From Novosphingobium capsulatum NBRC 12533 (lineage in GTDB: Bacteria; Pseudomonadota; Alphaproteobacteria; Sphingomonadales; Sphingomonadaceae): a stretch of DNA of 64,000 nt. Positions 52,203 to 62,113 of this stretch are shown in pieces. The notes below the pieces were generated by a model, which saw only the letters and a program-made list of their open reading frames with translations, did no database searches and was not told the DNA's origin. The stretch is taken from contig NZ_BCYV01000008.1 of assembly GCF_001598375.1 (NCBI RefSeq), positions 1 through 64,000 on the forward strand, written 5' to 3'. The position numbers were made by a program, and so were the translations under genes. Positions within the stretch are counted from its first letter, which is position 1. Every line of letters begins with the position of its first letter.

Positions 52203-53660
52203 TCAGCGACCACCCAAGGCATCTTCCGGCGCAATGCCCAGATCGACCAGGCGCTTGCGCAGCGTGTTGCGGTTGATCCCCAGCAGTTGCGCGGCTCGCA
52301 ACTGGTTGCCGCCGGTCTGCGCCAAGGCATGAAGGAACAGCGGCCGCTCGAACGCGGCCAGCGCGCTGTCATAGAGCGTGCCCGGCTCGGGACGCGCCTG
52401 GATCAGGAATGCGTCGAGCGCCGTAGCGAAATCGGCCGGGGCGGCGTTGCCGATGCCCGCTTCGGGCTCGCCTGCGCGCTGGGCCGCGTTGTCGCTGGCC
52501 AGCAGCGGTTCGATCGTGGCGTCATCGACCACATCGTCGCGCGCCAGCAGGGCCAGGCGGAAGATGAAATTGCGCAATTCGCGCACGTTGCCGCGCCAGG
52601 GCTGGCGCGCGAGCAGCGCCGCACCTGCTGCCGACAGCTGCCGCCGGGGCAATCCCTCGGCCGCTGCCCGCGCCAGGAAATGGCGGGACAGCGCCTCCAC
52701 GTCGTCAGCCCGCTCGCGCAGTGGCGGCAGTTCGATCGGCACAACGGCGAGGCGGTAGTAAAGGTCTTCGCGGAACGTGCCGGCGGCGATCATCGGCACC
52801 AGATCGCGATTGGTTGCCGCAATGATCCGACAGTTGAGCGCGATTTCCTCCGTGCCGCCCACGCGGCGGATGCGCCCGGATTGCAAGGCGCGCAGCAGGC
52901 GGGTCTGCGCCTCCAGCGGCATGTCGCCGATTTCGTCGAGAAACAGCGTGCCGCGCGCGGCCTGTTCGAACTTGCCGATCTGCCGGGCTACCGCCCCGGT
53001 GAACGCGCCCTTTTCGTGGCCGAACAGCTCGCTTTCGATCAACTCGTGCGGGATGGCAGCGGTGTTGACCGCCACGAACGGCCCGTCCCGCCGGTTGCCC
53101 AACTGGTGGATCGCTTCGGCCACGAGTTCCTTGCCGGTGCCGGATTCGCCCAGGATCAGCACGGTCAGATCATTGCGCAGCACGCGCGTGATCATGCGAT
53201 AGACCGCCTGCATCGCCGCGCTGCGCCCGACCAGCGGCAGGCCCTGCCCCAGGTCTTCGGCAGCATCGGGCAGATCGCTGCCGTCCAACGCGCCCAGCGC
53301 CTGGCGCACGGTGCGCACCAGTTCTTCCAGGTCGAACGGCTTGGGAAAATATTCAAACGCGCCAGTATCGCTCGCCCGCACCGCGGTATCGAGCGTGTTC
53401 TGCGCCGACAGGATGATCACCTGCATGCGCGGAAACGCCGCGCGCACAGGGGGAAGCGTTTCGATGCCGTCACCATCGGTCAGCATCACGTCGGTCAACA
53501 TCAGGCCATAGGGCTTGCTCGCCAGCAGGCAATCGCGCCCGGCAATGCTGTCGCAGCGGTCAACGTGCAGGCCCTCGGCCTCGAGCGCCGCGGTGATGAC
53601 GATGGCGATGGAGGAATCATCCTCGACCAGCAGAATCGACTCTTTCATGCGCTCAATCAT
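52203..53660 (-). CDS. ntrC: NtrC nitrogen regulator
   Basis: A 485-residue sigma-54-dependent activator. The receiver domain is ESILLVEDDSSIAIVI with the Asp in LMLTDVMLTDGDG. The AAA+ domain has GESGTGKELVAEAIH, the complete GAFTGA loop (GHEKGAFTGAVAR) and LFLDEIGDMP. The C-terminal DNA-binding helix is GNQLRAAQLLGINRNTLRKRL. It activates nitrogen-assimilation genes under nitrogen limitation. The start at 53660 overlaps ntrB by eight bases; an ATG at 53648 is equally possible. Confidence 0.93.
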   Translation of the reverse strand: MIERMKESILLVEDDSSIAIVITAALEAEGLHVDRCDSIAGRDCLLASKPYGLMLTDVMLTDGDGIETLPPVRAAFPRMQVIILSAQNTLDTAVRASDTGAFEYFPKPFDLEELVRTVRQALGALDGSDLPDAAEDLGQGLPLVGRSAAMQAVYRMITRVLRNDLTVLILGESGTGKELVAEAIHQLGNRRDGPFVAVNTAAIPHELIESELFGHEKGAFTGAVARQIGKFEQAARGTLFLDEIGDMPLEAQTRLLRALQSGRIRRVGGTEEIALNCRIIAATNRDLVPMIAAGTFREDLYYRLAVVPIELPPLRERADDVEALSRHFLARAAAEGLPRRQLSAAGAALLARQPWRGNVRELRNFIFRLALLARDDVVDDATIEPLLASDNAAQRAGEPEAGIGNAAPADFATALDAFLIQARPEPGTLYDSALAAFERPLFLHALAQTGGNQLRAAQLLGINRNTLRKRLVDLGIAPEDALGGR

Positions 53661-54771
53661 TCTGCACAGTGCCGGCAACGGGCAGATGCAGGCGGAAATG
53701 CGTCCACCCCCCCACCTCGTCGCGATCATGGGTAATGCGCCCGTTCATTTCCCGCACCAGCTTCTGCACCAAGGCGAGGCCCAGGCCCTGGCCGTTTTTC
53801 TTGGCGGTGACGAAGGGCTCGAAGATATGGTCGCGCAGCGCGGGGTCGATACCCGGGCCATTGTCGCTGACGCGCACCTCGATAGGCAAGCGCAGCGGCT
53901 TGCCCGCGCGCGAATGCACCTGAATGCCGCTGGCAAAGCGCGTGCGCACCACGATGCGGCGGTTGTCCTGCCCCTCGCATGCCTCGCGCGCATTGGTCAT
54001 GAGGTTGAGCAGGATCTGCACCAGGGCATCGGGATTGGCCGTGACCGGGGGCAGCGAGGGATCGAATTCCTCCCGCACCACCACGCCACCCGGGTCGCTG
54101 GCGGCGATCACCGCCTGGGCGCGGCGCACCGCTTCGTGCAGGTTGCAGGGCACGGCCGGCTCGCGGATGCGGCGGGAAAGCGACTGCATGTGATCGATCA
54201 GCTTGGCGATGCGATCGACCTCGGCGGTGATCAGCCCGGTCAGCGCGCGGTCCGCCTCGCCCAGCTTGCGGTCGAGCAATTGCGCCGCGCCGCGAATGCC
54301 GGCGAGCGGATTCTTGATTTCGTGGGCCAGCACCTCGGGCGCGCGCAGGGCGCCGGTCTCGCCCGCACCGGCACCGGGCACGTCGTCGCTTAAGCCTTCC
54401 ACACCGCTCATTTCGTGCAGGACCAGCATTTGCCAGCCCGGATGATGCTGGACCGGCGCGGTCATCACGTCGAGCGCGCGGGTGCTGCGGCCAGGCAGGC
54501 CAACGCGCACGCGCCGCGCCACCAGGTGAGTCTCGGCATCGGCAAGGCGATGCAGGATCAGCGGTTCTTCAAAGGCGAGAACGTCGATCAGGGCCTTGCC
54601 GACCAAGCGCCGCGCGCCCTGGCTCAGCAATTGTTCGGCCGCCGGATTGACCGCCGAAATCGTCATGTCGGGCGCCAGCAGCAATACGGCCAGCGGAAAG
54701 CTGGCAATCATGCGCTTGGGATCGGGCCGCACCAGATGCTCGGCGCGGGCGCGGTCCAGCCCTTGCGTCAT
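53653..54771 (-). CDS. ntrB: NtrB nitrogen sensor kinase
   Basis: A 372-residue cytoplasmic histidine kinase without membrane segments, as expected of NtrB. A PAS-like domain covers residues about 20-130 ([22 protein letters not shown]). The histidine box is [22 protein letters not shown] and the ATPase domain has [19 protein letters not shown] and [15 protein letters not shown]. It phosphorylates NtrC in response to the PII protein. It starts by ATGA overlap with dusB. Confidence 0.94.
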   Translation of the reverse strand: MTQGLDRARAEHLVRPDPKRMIASFPLAVLLLAPDMTISAVNPAAEQLLSQGARRLVGKALIDVLAFEEPLILHRLADAETHLVARRVRVGLPGRSTRALDVMTAPVQHHPGWQMLVLHEMSGVEGLSDDVPGAGAGETGALRAPEVLAHEIKNPLAGIRGAAQLLDRKLGEADRALTGLITAEVDRIAKLIDHMQSLSRRIREPAVPCNLHEAVRRAQAVIAASDPGGVVVREEFDPSLPPVTANPDALVQILLNLMTNAREACEGQDNRRIVVRTRFASGIQVHSRAGKPLRLPIEVRVSDNGPGIDPALRDHIFEPFVTAKKNGQGLGLALVQKLVREMNGRITHDRDEVGGWTHFRLHLPVAGTVQND

Positions 54772-55784
54772 GCCGCTTCGCGGTGGTGCAGCGGGGCGTA
54801 GAACGCTTCGAGATTGGCGAGCACGTCCTGCGCATCATCGATGAAGTTGACACGGTTGCGGAACTCGGCCGATCCCGGCAGGCCCTTGGTGTACCAGCCC
54901 AGGTGCTTGCGCGCCATGTTCACGCCGGTGACGGCGCCATAGTGGTCGAGCATCGACTGGTAGTGTTCCACGATCAGGCGGTATTGCTCCTCGATCGTGG
55001 GATCGGGGCGCACCTCGCCGGTCTGCAGCCAGTGCATCACCTGCCCCAGCAGCCACGGGCGGCCATAGGCACCGCGCCCGATCATCACGCCATCGGCACC
55101 GCTCTGCGCCACGGCCTGGGCCACATCCTCGATCCCGCAGATATCGCCGTTGACGATCACCGGAATGGTCACCGCTTCCTTGACCTTGCGAACAAACGCC
55201 CAGTCGGCGCTGCCCTTGTACATCTGGTTGCGGGTGCGGCCGTGCACGGTGATCATTTGCGCGCCAAGATCCTGCGCGATCCGTGCCAGTTCCGGGGCAT
55301 TGAGGCTGTCATGGCACCAGCCCATGCGCATCTTGACCGTGACCGGAACCTTGACCGCCTTGACCGTCGCCTCGATGAGGCGCGCTGCCAGCGGCACTTC
55401 GCGCATCAGCGCAGACCCGGCATAGCCGTTGACCACCTTGCGCACCGGGCAGCCCATGTTGATGTCGATGATGGCCGCGCCGCGATCTTCCGACAGCTTG
55501 GCCGCTTCGCCCATCTGCTCGGGATCGCAGCCGACCAGCTGCATCGAGACCGGTTCCTCGGTGGGGTGCCACGCCCATTTCTGGATCGACTGGCGGGTTT
55601 CGCGGATCGCGGCGGGGCTGGCGATCATTTCCGTCACGTTAAGGCCCGAACCGAAGCGCCGCACCATCAGGCGGAACGGCAGATCGGACACGCCCGTCAT
55701 CGGCGCCAGCACCACCGGGCAGCCAATGCGCACGGGGCCAACGTCGAGCGGGGCGAGAACGGGGGGAGTAGGAACCTGGGTCAT
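54768..55784 (-). CDS. dusB: tRNA-dihydrouridine synthase
   Basis: A 338-residue flavoprotein of the Dus family (formerly NifR3). Motifs are [36 protein letters not shown] with the catalytic Cys, [31 protein letters not shown] and [15 protein letters not shown]. It reduces uridines in the D loop of tRNAs. It leads the dusB-ntrB-ntrC-ntrY-ntrX-hfq-hflX series. The start at 55784 matches the family N-terminus, although the frame is open far upstream. It is divergent from ispDF across 128 bases. Confidence 0.95.
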   Translation of the reverse strand: MTQVPTPPVLAPLDVGPVRIGCPVVLAPMTGVSDLPFRLMVRRFGSGLNVTEMIASPAAIRETRQSIQKWAWHPTEEPVSMQLVGCDPEQMGEAAKLSEDRGAAIIDINMGCPVRKVVNGYAGSALMREVPLAARLIEATVKAVKVPVTVKMRMGWCHDSLNAPELARIAQDLGAQMITVHGRTRNQMYKGSADWAFVRKVKEAVTIPVIVNGDICGIEDVAQAVAQSGADGVMIGRGAYGRPWLLGQVMHWLQTGEVRPDPTIEEQYRLIVEHYQSMLDHYGAVTGVNMARKHLGWYTKGLPGSAEFRNRVNFIDDAQDVLANLEAFYAPLHHREAA

Positions 55785-55912
55785 GACCGAACGATACTGC
55801 CTAAAAAACAGGCAGCCCTTAGTCGAATACGCGCGAGTGGGCAAGCGCCCGTCCGGGATGGCCAAGCCGCCGCTTGGCTTCCCTGCGCCCTGCTGGTAGA
55901 GGCGCACCCGGA

Positions 55913-57088
55913 ATGAACCCTGTCCCTCCCCCTTCAGACCAGCAACCCTTGAGCAGGACGGCCGCCGTCGTGGTCGCCGCCGGCAAGGGCCTGCGCGCCG
56001 GCGGCACGGTGCCCAAGCAGTTTGCCCTGTGGCAGGGCCAGCCACTGGTGCGCCACAGCGTGGAATCGCTGATTTCTGCCGGTATCGCGCCGGTGATGGT
56101 GGCGATCCCGCGCGGTTGGGAAGAGGTGGCGGCCGCGGCCCTGCAGGGATTGCCCGATGTCGTATTCGTCCATGGCGGAGAGACGCGGCGGGAATCGGTA
56201 GCGTGCGCGCTGGAAGCACTGGCTGACGATGCCCCGGACCATGTGCTGATTCACGACGCTGCCCGCCCGGTCCTGCCGCGCGCAGTGATCGATCGCCTCT
56301 CGGCGGCGCTGGCATCGGCGCCGGGCGCCATCCCGGCCCTGCCCGTGGTCGATAGCGTGGTGCGCGGCGCCGATGGCCAGCGCGAAACGGCTGTGGCGCG
56401 CGAGGGCCTCTATCGCGTGCAGACACCCCAGGCGTTTCATTATCCTGCCATCCTTGCCGCCCATCGTGGCTGGAACGGCGGCGCCGAAGCGGGCGATGAT
56501 GCACAGGTGGCCGATGCCGCGGGCCTGGCCGTGGCGCTCGTTGCCGGAGACGAGGCCTTGCGCAAGGTCACCTTTGCCAGCGATCTGGAGACTGCCCCGA
56601 TGCCAGCACCCCTTCCCCGCACGGGCATGGGTTTTGACGTTCACCGCCTGGTCACGGGGCAAGACCTGTGGCTGTGCGGCGTCAAGATCGATCATGCCAA
56701 GGGCCTTTCGGGCCATAGCGATGCCGACGTGGCGATCCATGCCCTGGTCGATGCGCTGCTCGGCGCCATCGCGGCGGGTGACATCGGCGATCACTTTCCG
56801 CCGTCCGATCCGCAGTGGAAGGGCGCATCGTCCGATCGCTTCCTCGCCCATGCCGCCGCGCTGGTGGCGCAGAGCGGCCATGCGATTGCCAATGTCGATG
56901 TGACGATCATTTGTGAAGCGCCCAAGATCGGTCCGCATAAGGCAACCATGCGCGCGCGCCTGGCCGAAATCCTGGGCCTGCCGATCGACCGCGTCAGTGT
57001 GAAGGCGACGACCACCGAGCGCCTGGGCACGACCGGCCGCGGTGAAGGCATTGCCGCGCAGGCCGTTGCCACCGTGGTGCCGCAATGA
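55913..57088 (+). CDS. ispDF: bifunctional MEP-pathway enzyme IspD-IspF
   Basis: A 391-residue fusion. Residues about 15-230 are the cytidylyltransferase IspD ([39 protein letters not shown]). Residues about 238-391 are the zinc-dependent cyclase IspF ([45 protein letters not shown]). They catalyse the third and fifth steps of isoprenoid synthesis. The fusion is common in alphaproteobacteria. It starts at 55913 and ends four bases inside the next gene. Confidence 0.95.
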   Translation: MNPVPPPSDQQPLSRTAAVVVAAGKGLRAGGTVPKQFALWQGQPLVRHSVESLISAGIAPVMVAIPRGWEEVAAAALQGLPDVVFVHGGETRRESVACALEALADDAPDHVLIHDAARPVLPRAVIDRLSAALASAPGAIPALPVVDSVVRGADGQRETAVAREGLYRVQTPQAFHYPAILAAHRGWNGGAEAGDDAQVADAAGLAVALVAGDEALRKVTFASDLETAPMPAPLPRTGMGFDVHRLVTGQDLWLCGVKIDHAKGLSGHSDADVAIHALVDALLGAIAAGDIGDHFPPSDPQWKGASSDRFLAHAAALVAQSGHAIANVDVTIICEAPKIGPHKATMRARLAEILGLPIDRVSVKATTTERLGTTGRGEGIAAQAVATVVPQ

Positions 57089-57666
57089 TCAGCCTGACCC
57101 TTGCGCGCCGCAGCGCCGCCACGCTCGCCCTTGCCGGATTGCTCGCGGGGCAGCAGGCCTTTGCGGCAGACGCCCGCGCCTGCCTGGAGCCGGCCGATGT
57201 CGACGCCATGGTAGCCTATGCCCTGCCATCGGCGATGGACAGCGCGATCACGTTCTGCGCGCCGCACCTGGCGCCGCAGGGCTATTTCGCCCGCGAGGGC
57301 CAATCGCTGGTGCAGCGCTATGCCCAGGCCAAGCCGGCTGCTTGGCCGCGCGCCAAGGCAGCGCTGCTCAAGCTGGGCCAGGCCGACGCCAAGGGCGGTG
57401 ACCAGACCATCGCGCAGATGGCCCGGTTGCCCGACAAGGCCTTGCAGCCGTTTGCCGATGGCATGGTGGGGCAGATGGTCACCGAATCGATCAAGCCGCA
57501 AAGCTGCGCGCCTCTGGAACAGATGACGCGCCTTCTGGCGCCATTGCCGCCGGAAAACACCGCCAGCCTGTTCACCTTCATCATCCGCATGGTCGATTCG
57601 CCATCGCGCAAGCCGGGCATCGTGCCCCGCAAACCCGGGCTGCCCCTGTGCCCGGAAACCCCATGA
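57085..57666 (+). CDS. exported protein of unknown function
   Basis: A 193-residue protein with a clear signal peptide ([28 protein letters not shown]). The mature part is mainly helical, has four Cys (in ARACLEP, ITFCAPH, KPQSCAPLEQ and PLCPETP) that could form two disulfides, and ends in a Pro-rich tail. No family is recognised. It is coupled to ispDF by ATGA and to the cinA-like gene by a four-base overlap, so it belongs to this operon. A periplasmic role is likely from the signal peptide and cysteines. Confidence 0.7.
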   Translation: MISLTLARRSAATLALAGLLAGQQAFAADARACLEPADVDAMVAYALPSAMDSAITFCAPHLAPQGYFAREGQSLVQRYAQAKPAAWPRAKAALLKLGQADAKGGDQTIAQMARLPDKALQPFADGMVGQMVTESIKPQSCAPLEQMTRLLAPLPPENTASLFTFIIRMVDSPSRKPGIVPRKPGLPLCPETP

Positions 57667-58214
57667 CAACGGAACACCCCCCAATCATGCCCCCCGAAAC
57701 CGACTCCCTTCTTCCGCACGACATCGTCGCGCTGGCCCAGCGCGTGATCGAGGCCAATCGCAGCATCGGCCGCACGGTCGCTTTGGCCGAAAGCTGCACC
57801 GGCGGTCTGGTGGCAGCGGCGCTGACCGAAATCGCCGGCAGTTCGAGCGTGCTCGATCGCGGCTTCGTGACCTATTCGAACGAGGCCAAGCACGAGTTGC
57901 TGGGTGTATCGCTCGATGTGATCGATGCGGTTGGCGCGGTATCGGTGGCCACTGCCTGGTCGATGGCGCAGGGCGCCCTTGCCCATTCGCAGGCCGATGT
58001 TGCGGTGGCGATCACCGGCATTGCCGGCCCCGATGGTGGTTCGGAACAGAAGCCGGTCGGCACCGTGGTGTTTGCCCGTGCGCACCGCGGCCAGAACCCG
58101 GAAGACATCATGGCCGAAACCCGGCTGTTCGATGATTGCCAGACCCGCAGCGCCGTGCGCCACCAGGCCACGCTTTGCGCCCTCGAACTGCTGATGCCGC
58201 CCGAAGCGGACTGA
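57663..58214 (+). CDS. CinA-family protein (nicotinamide-nucleotide amidase domain)
   Basis: A 183-residue protein made of the C-terminal CinA domain only. Motifs are TVALAESCTGGLVAAALTEIAGSSSVLDRGFVTYSNEAK and VAVAITGIAGPDGGSEQKPVGTVVFA. Stand-alone versions (PncC) deamidate nicotinamide mononucleotide in NAD recycling. The start at 57663 overlaps the previous gene; an ATG at 57687 is possible because the first 20 residues are not conserved in pattern. It ends the ispDF operon. Confidence 0.88.
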   Translation: MTTEHPPIMPPETDSLLPHDIVALAQRVIEANRSIGRTVALAESCTGGLVAAALTEIAGSSSVLDRGFVTYSNEAKHELLGVSLDVIDAVGAVSVATAWSMAQGALAHSQADVAVAITGIAGPDGGSEQKPVGTVVFARAHRGQNPEDIMAETRLFDDCQTRSAVRHQATLCALELLMPPEAD

Positions 58215-58221
58215 GGCCACG

Positions 58222-58245
58222 CGGCCCCGTGCGAAAGCGGGGCCG
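58222..58245. terminator. hairpin between two convergent genes
   Basis: CGGCCCCG (58222-58229) and CGGGGCCG (58238-58245) pair over eight bases, extended by one T-G pair, around GCGAAA. It lies in the 45-base gap between the convergent cinA-like and COQ10-like genes. No T-run follows on either strand, so it is at best a weak bidirectional terminator. Confidence 0.45.
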
Positions 58246-58259
58246 AAGCTCAGCCGTGA

Positions 58260-58706
58260 TCAGGCCTCGACCGGGCCATAGAGCTTGGCCGCGCGGGTTT
58301 CGAAGGCGGCGACCATCTTGCGGAACGCGCGATCGAGGTATTGGCCCGCCAGCTTTTCGAACAAGGCGTTGCGAAAGCTGAAATCGACGCAGAAGTCGAT
58401 CACGCAGCCCGTGCCGTCGTCACCCGGGCGGAATGCCCAAGTGTTGGACAGGCTTTTCATCGGCCCATCGAGATATTCCACCTCGATCCGGTCAGGCTTG
58501 GCCTTGCGCACCCGCGAGGTGAACTTTTCGCGCAGCGCGTTGAAGCCGACGAGCATGTCGGCGACCATCTCGGTTTCACTGTCCGCCTTGATCCGCGTGG
58601 CCACGACCCAGGGCAGAAACTCTGGATAGCGGCGCACGTCGGCGACGAGGTCGAACATCTGTTCCGGCGACCATTGCAGCCGCCGCTGTTCGGCGATGCG
58701 CGGCAT
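58260..58706 (-). CDS. COQ10/RatA-type START-domain protein
   Basis: A 148-residue polyketide-cyclase/START-like protein: RRLQWSPEQMFDLVADVRRYPEFLPWVVATRI, TSRVRKAKPDRIEVEYLDGPMKSLSNTWAF and FSFRNALFEKLAGQYLDRAFRKMVAAFE. The family includes mitochondrial COQ10, which binds ubiquinone, and bacterial RatA. In alphaproteobacteria it usually follows lipA, as here with a one-base gap, and a ubiquinone-binding role is likely. The start at 58706 fits the family. Confidence 0.9.
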   Translation of the reverse strand: MPRIAEQRRLQWSPEQMFDLVADVRRYPEFLPWVVATRIKADSETEMVADMLVGFNALREKFTSRVRKAKPDRIEVEYLDGPMKSLSNTWAFRPGDDGTGCVIDFCVDFSFRNALFEKLAGQYLDRAFRKMVAAFETRAAKLYGPVEA

Positions 58707-58707
58707 C

Positions 58708-59655
58708 TTATGCCCCGGCGCGCGCCGCTGCCTTGGCCAGCTGCGCCTCACGCGTGGCGCGCATCTGGGCAAAGTCTTCGCCGGCGTGATAGCTCGAGCG
58801 CGTCAGCGGGCTCGACGCCACCTGGAGGAAGCCCTTGGCGCGGGCAATCGCGCCATAGGCATCGAACGCCTTGGGCGTGACGAATTCCATCACCTTGGTG
58901 TGCTTGGGCGTGGGCTGGAGATACTGGCCCATGGTGAGGAAATCGATCTGCGCCGAGCGCATGTCGTCCATCACCTGGTGCACTTCCAGGCGCTCTTCAC
59001 CCAGGCCCAGCATGATGCCCGACTTGGTGAAGATCATCGGGTTGAGCCGCTTGACCTGTTCGAGCAGGCGCAGCGACGCGTAATAGCGCGCACCGGGCCG
59101 GATCGTGGGATAGAGCCGGGGCACGGTTTCCAGGTTGTGGTTGTACACGTCCGGTCCCGCCTCGACGATGGCGGCAACCGCGCCTTCCATCTTATTGCGG
59201 AAATCGGGCGTGAGGATTTCGATCGTGGTCTGCGGCGTCTGTTCGCGCAGGGCCTTGATCACCTTGACGAACTGCGAGGCACCACCATCGGGCAGATCGT
59301 CGCGATCGACCGAGGTGATCACGATGTGTTCCAGCCCCATGCGGGCCGCCGCCTCGGCCACGTGGCCCGGCTCGGAAATGTCGACCTTGCGCGGCATGCC
59401 GGTCTTGACGTTGCAGAACGCGCAGGCGCGGGTGCACACGTCACCCAGGATCATCACCGTGGCGTGCTTCTTGGTCCAGCATTCGCCGATGTTGGGGCAG
59501 GCTGCCTCTTCGCACACGGTATTCAGCTTCAAGTCGCGCATCAATTGGCGCGTCTCGCCATAGCCCTTGCTGGTGGGCGCCTTTACACGAATCCAGTCAG
59601 GCTTGCGCATGCGCTGTGGCTGGGCGGGCTCAAGGTTCGAGGCAGTGTCGGTCAT
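58708..59655 (-). CDS. lipA: lipoyl synthase
   Basis: A 315-residue radical SAM enzyme that inserts two sulfurs into protein-bound octanoyl groups. The auxiliary cluster motif is [12 protein letters not shown] and the radical SAM motif is [10 protein letters not shown]. The C-terminal [12 protein letters not shown] supplies the conserved RSSY serine. The start at 59655 was chosen at the family N-terminus ([10 protein letters not shown]); the frame is open to 59724. It is divergent from the carbonic anhydrase gene across 67 bases. Confidence 0.96.
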   Translation of the reverse strand: MTDTASNLEPAQPQRMRKPDWIRVKAPTSKGYGETRQLMRDLKLNTVCEEAACPNIGECWTKKHATVMILGDVCTRACAFCNVKTGMPRKVDISEPGHVAEAAARMGLEHIVITSVDRDDLPDGGASQFVKVIKALREQTPQTTIEILTPDFRNKMEGAVAAIVEAGPDVYNHNLETVPRLYPTIRPGARYYASLRLLEQVKRLNPMIFTKSGIMLGLGEERLEVHQVMDDMRSAQIDFLTMGQYLQPTPKHTKVMEFVTPKAFDAYGAIARAKGFLQVASSPLTRSSYHAGEDFAQMRATREAQLAKAAARAGA

Positions 59656-59722
59656 GCCTGCGCAGATAGGCGTAACTTGGGGCACTTGAAAGTGCCAATC
59701 GAACACGGCATGGCGTTTGCTC

Positions 59723-60376
59723 ATGGCAAACGCGACATCCCCCGAGCTGGATCAGCTCCTCGCCGGCTACCGCCGCTTCCGTGACCATGGTTGGACCCCG
59801 CATCGTGAGCGCTGGGAGCGCTTGCGCGAAGGGCAGGAACCCAAGGTGATGATCATCGCCTGTTCCGACAGCCGCGTCGACCCGGCCCAGGTGTTCGACA
59901 CCGATCCGGGCGAAATGTTCGTGGTGCGCAATGTGGCAGCCATGGTGCCGCCGTTCGAAACCTCGCCCGGTCATCACGGTGTTTCGGCCGCGCTGGAATT
60001 CGCCGTGCAGGTGCTCAAGGTCAAGGAAGTCGTGGTGATGGGCCACGGCATGTGCGGCGGCTGCCGCGCCGCGCTGACCCAGGAAATGGCCGGGGCCGCA
60101 CGCGGCGCCGGTGGCTTTGTGGCCGACTGGATTTCGCTGCTCGACGAGGCACGCAAGCCGGTGGTCGAAGAGCACGGCACCAGCGGCCGCACGGCCGAGC
60201 GCGCGATGGAACTGGCCGGCGTGAAGGCCAGCCTTGCCAACCTGCGCACCTTCCCGTGGGTGAAGGAAAAGGAAGACGCCGGCGATCTTACCTTGCGCGG
60301 TGCATTCTTTGCCATTTCCGATGGCATCCTGCACCTGCTGGACGAGGAAACGGGCACGTTCGCCCCGGCAGCCTGA
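59723..60376 (+). CDS. beta-class carbonic anhydrase
   Basis: A 217-residue zinc enzyme that interconverts CO2 and bicarbonate. The zinc ligands and Asp-Arg dyad are in [11 protein letters not shown] and [24 protein letters not shown] is also typical. The start at ATG 59723 is preferred; a TTG at 59717 is in frame. The last 30 residues ([19 protein letters not shown]) are normal for the family. A bidirectional terminator follows at 60410. Confidence 0.94.
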   Translation: MANATSPELDQLLAGYRRFRDHGWTPHRERWERLREGQEPKVMIIACSDSRVDPAQVFDTDPGEMFVVRNVAAMVPPFETSPGHHGVSAALEFAVQVLKVKEVVVMGHGMCGGCRAALTQEMAGAARGAGGFVADWISLLDEARKPVVEEHGTSGRTAERAMELAGVKASLANLRTFPWVKEKEDAGDLTLRGAFFAISDGILHLLDEETGTFAPAA

Positions 60377-60409
60377 TTTCAGTTAGCAAAAAGATCCCAG
60401 AAAGGAAAA

Positions 60410-60433
60410 GGGCGGCCCCGCAAGGAGCCGCCC
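60410..60433. terminator. bidirectional terminator between carbonic anhydrase and TPR genes
   Basis: GGGCGGC (60410-60416) and GCCGCCC (60427-60433) form a 7-bp GC stem. On the - strand it is followed by TTTTCCTTT, and on the + strand by TTCAACCTTT. It lies between convergent stops at 60376 and 60460 and is better placed for the - strand transcript. Confidence 0.7.
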
Positions 60434-60459
60434 TTCAACCTTTGTGGCGTTAAAGGCGC

Positions 60460-61806
60460 TTACTTGGCGCCCTTGGTCACCACATACTGGATCCACAGCT
60501 GCGCCAGAGGCAGGCGCACGCCGCTGGTGATCGTGGAAAACGCTGCCTTGGCTTCATCGTACTTGCCCTGATCGGCCAGCGCGATGCCCAGGCGGGTTTC
60601 GATGCGGTCCTTGTCGGCTTGGGCTGCGATGCCCTTGCTCAGCGCCGCCTTGTAGAGCGTTTCGGCCTTCGCCGCATCGCCATACGAGAGATAGGCGTCG
60701 GCGGTGATCGCCGAGAGCTTGCCATCGGCGGTCTTGGCCGCATCGCGTTCCATGGCCGGGAGCGAGGCCTTGTCGCCAGCGGCGATACGGGCCTTGGCCT
60801 GGGCCAGTGCATCAGACACGAACGGGTCGGATGCCTTGAGCGCACCAGAAGCAATGCCCTGTTCGGCCAGCTTCTGCACTTCACCGGGCAGACGACGCGG
60901 GTCGGCCGCCTGGATGTATTCCACGAATTCGCGGCCGGTGTACTGCTTGTCGACGCCCAGCGCGCCGGTGCGTTCGAACAGGCGGCCCAGATCGACCGAC
61001 TCTTCCTTGCCGAACTGGCTGAATTCGCGGGTCAGCTGGCCAGCGCCGAGCCAGTTGATCGGGGTGGGATCAGCCGCAACCGACAGCAGGCCCCATTCGA
61101 TCGCCTGCGGGCCCAGCTTGGCGTTGTAGGCAATGACCTGGCCACGCTTGTACCAGCTCACCGGCACGGTGCCGTTTGCGGCCTTGCGTGCGGCGATGGC
61201 AGCCTTGAGCGCGTCGAGCGCCTGGGTCGGCTGGTTCTGCTGGACATAGGAATCGGCCAGCAGTTCGGCGGCGTTGTCTTCGCTGTAGTTGGCGTCGACG
61301 GCAGCGCGCAGCGCCTTGGTGGCGGTGGCATAGTCCTTGTTCTGATAGGCAGTGGCGCCCAGGAAGTACTGCACCATCGGCACCTTGTCGGCGCTGAGCT
61401 GGCCGCTGTCGGCCATGTTCTGCAGGCCCTTCTGCTGCAGCGCGCCGTCACCCATCGCGCCGCCCAGGATCTGCTGCCACTGGCCCAGGATCAGGCGATC
61501 GAGGGGAGTCTTGGCGCCGGCTTCCACCGGGCCGATTTCACCGGCCAGCTTCTGCGCGCCTGCCTTGAATTCAGCCTCGGGGGCCTTGCCCTTGGTGGCC
61601 TGCCAATCGTTGAACGACTTCTGGAACGGCGCGGCCGCTGCCGCAAATTCCTTGGAGTTGCCGCCAGCGGCAGGCTGCTCCTTCTTGGCTTCCTTGGCGA
61701 TCGCAGGAGCGATCATGCCGCCAAGACCAAGCCCCGATGCCAGCGCAACGGCCATCGCCGTGCGCGCAACCGTGCCCTTACCCGAATTCCACAAAGAACC
61801 GCGCAT
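60460..61806 (-). CDS. exported TPR-repeat protein of unknown function
   Basis: A 448-residue protein with a signal peptide (through MIAPAIAKEAK) and an Ala/Lys-rich helical mature part. Tetratricopeptide-like repeats are visible around residues 140-215 (VQYFLGATAYQNKDYATATKALRAAVDA, AAELLADSYVQQNQPTQALDALKAAIA) and 370-430 (AYLSYGDAAKAETLYKAALSKG, LGIALADQGKYDEAKAAF). It has a strong AGGAG ribosome-binding site. The likely role is a periplasmic scaffold; no family name recognised. Confidence 0.8.
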   Translation of the reverse strand: MRGSLWNSGKGTVARTAMAVALASGLGLGGMIAPAIAKEAKKEQPAAGGNSKEFAAAAAPFQKSFNDWQATKGKAPEAEFKAGAQKLAGEIGPVEAGAKTPLDRLILGQWQQILGGAMGDGALQQKGLQNMADSGQLSADKVPMVQYFLGATAYQNKDYATATKALRAAVDANYSEDNAAELLADSYVQQNQPTQALDALKAAIAARKAANGTVPVSWYKRGQVIAYNAKLGPQAIEWGLLSVAADPTPINWLGAGQLTREFSQFGKEESVDLGRLFERTGALGVDKQYTGREFVEYIQAADPRRLPGEVQKLAEQGIASGALKASDPFVSDALAQAKARIAAGDKASLPAMERDAAKTADGKLSAITADAYLSYGDAAKAETLYKAALSKGIAAQADKDRIETRLGIALADQGKYDEAKAAFSTITSGVRLPLAQLWIQYVVTKGAK

Positions 61807-62113
61807 CTCTTATCTCCTGTTCGACCCCGACGGTGCCCGTGTCGCATGTTTCGGATTCACGTGGCCCCGCCGTTTACCCTGGTCGGCCCTGCGCTAGTGG
61901 CGCGGAATGGCTCCCTTGGCAACTCTGCGCTTGCTAGGTGGCATGGGGTGAACGCGGATTGAATGGCATTTCGTCCTGCTGTTCAGGCAGCTTGTCGCAT
62001 GTGTGGAAAAGTGATGGTTAGTTGGGTCGGAAACGGCATGGTTTGCTGGCCTTTTGCGCGCAAGGCGCCTAGGGCGGTTACTTTCCAGACAACGAAATGA
62101 CAAAGCCACCATC
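61807..62113. other. 307-base divergent promoter region between the TPR gene and gyrA
   Basis: This gap must hold the promoters of the - strand TPR gene and of gyrA. I see no convincing -35/-10 pair, palindrome, hairpin or small gene in it. The only notable feature is a local GCGCGC-rich stretch near 62059. Confidence 0.4.
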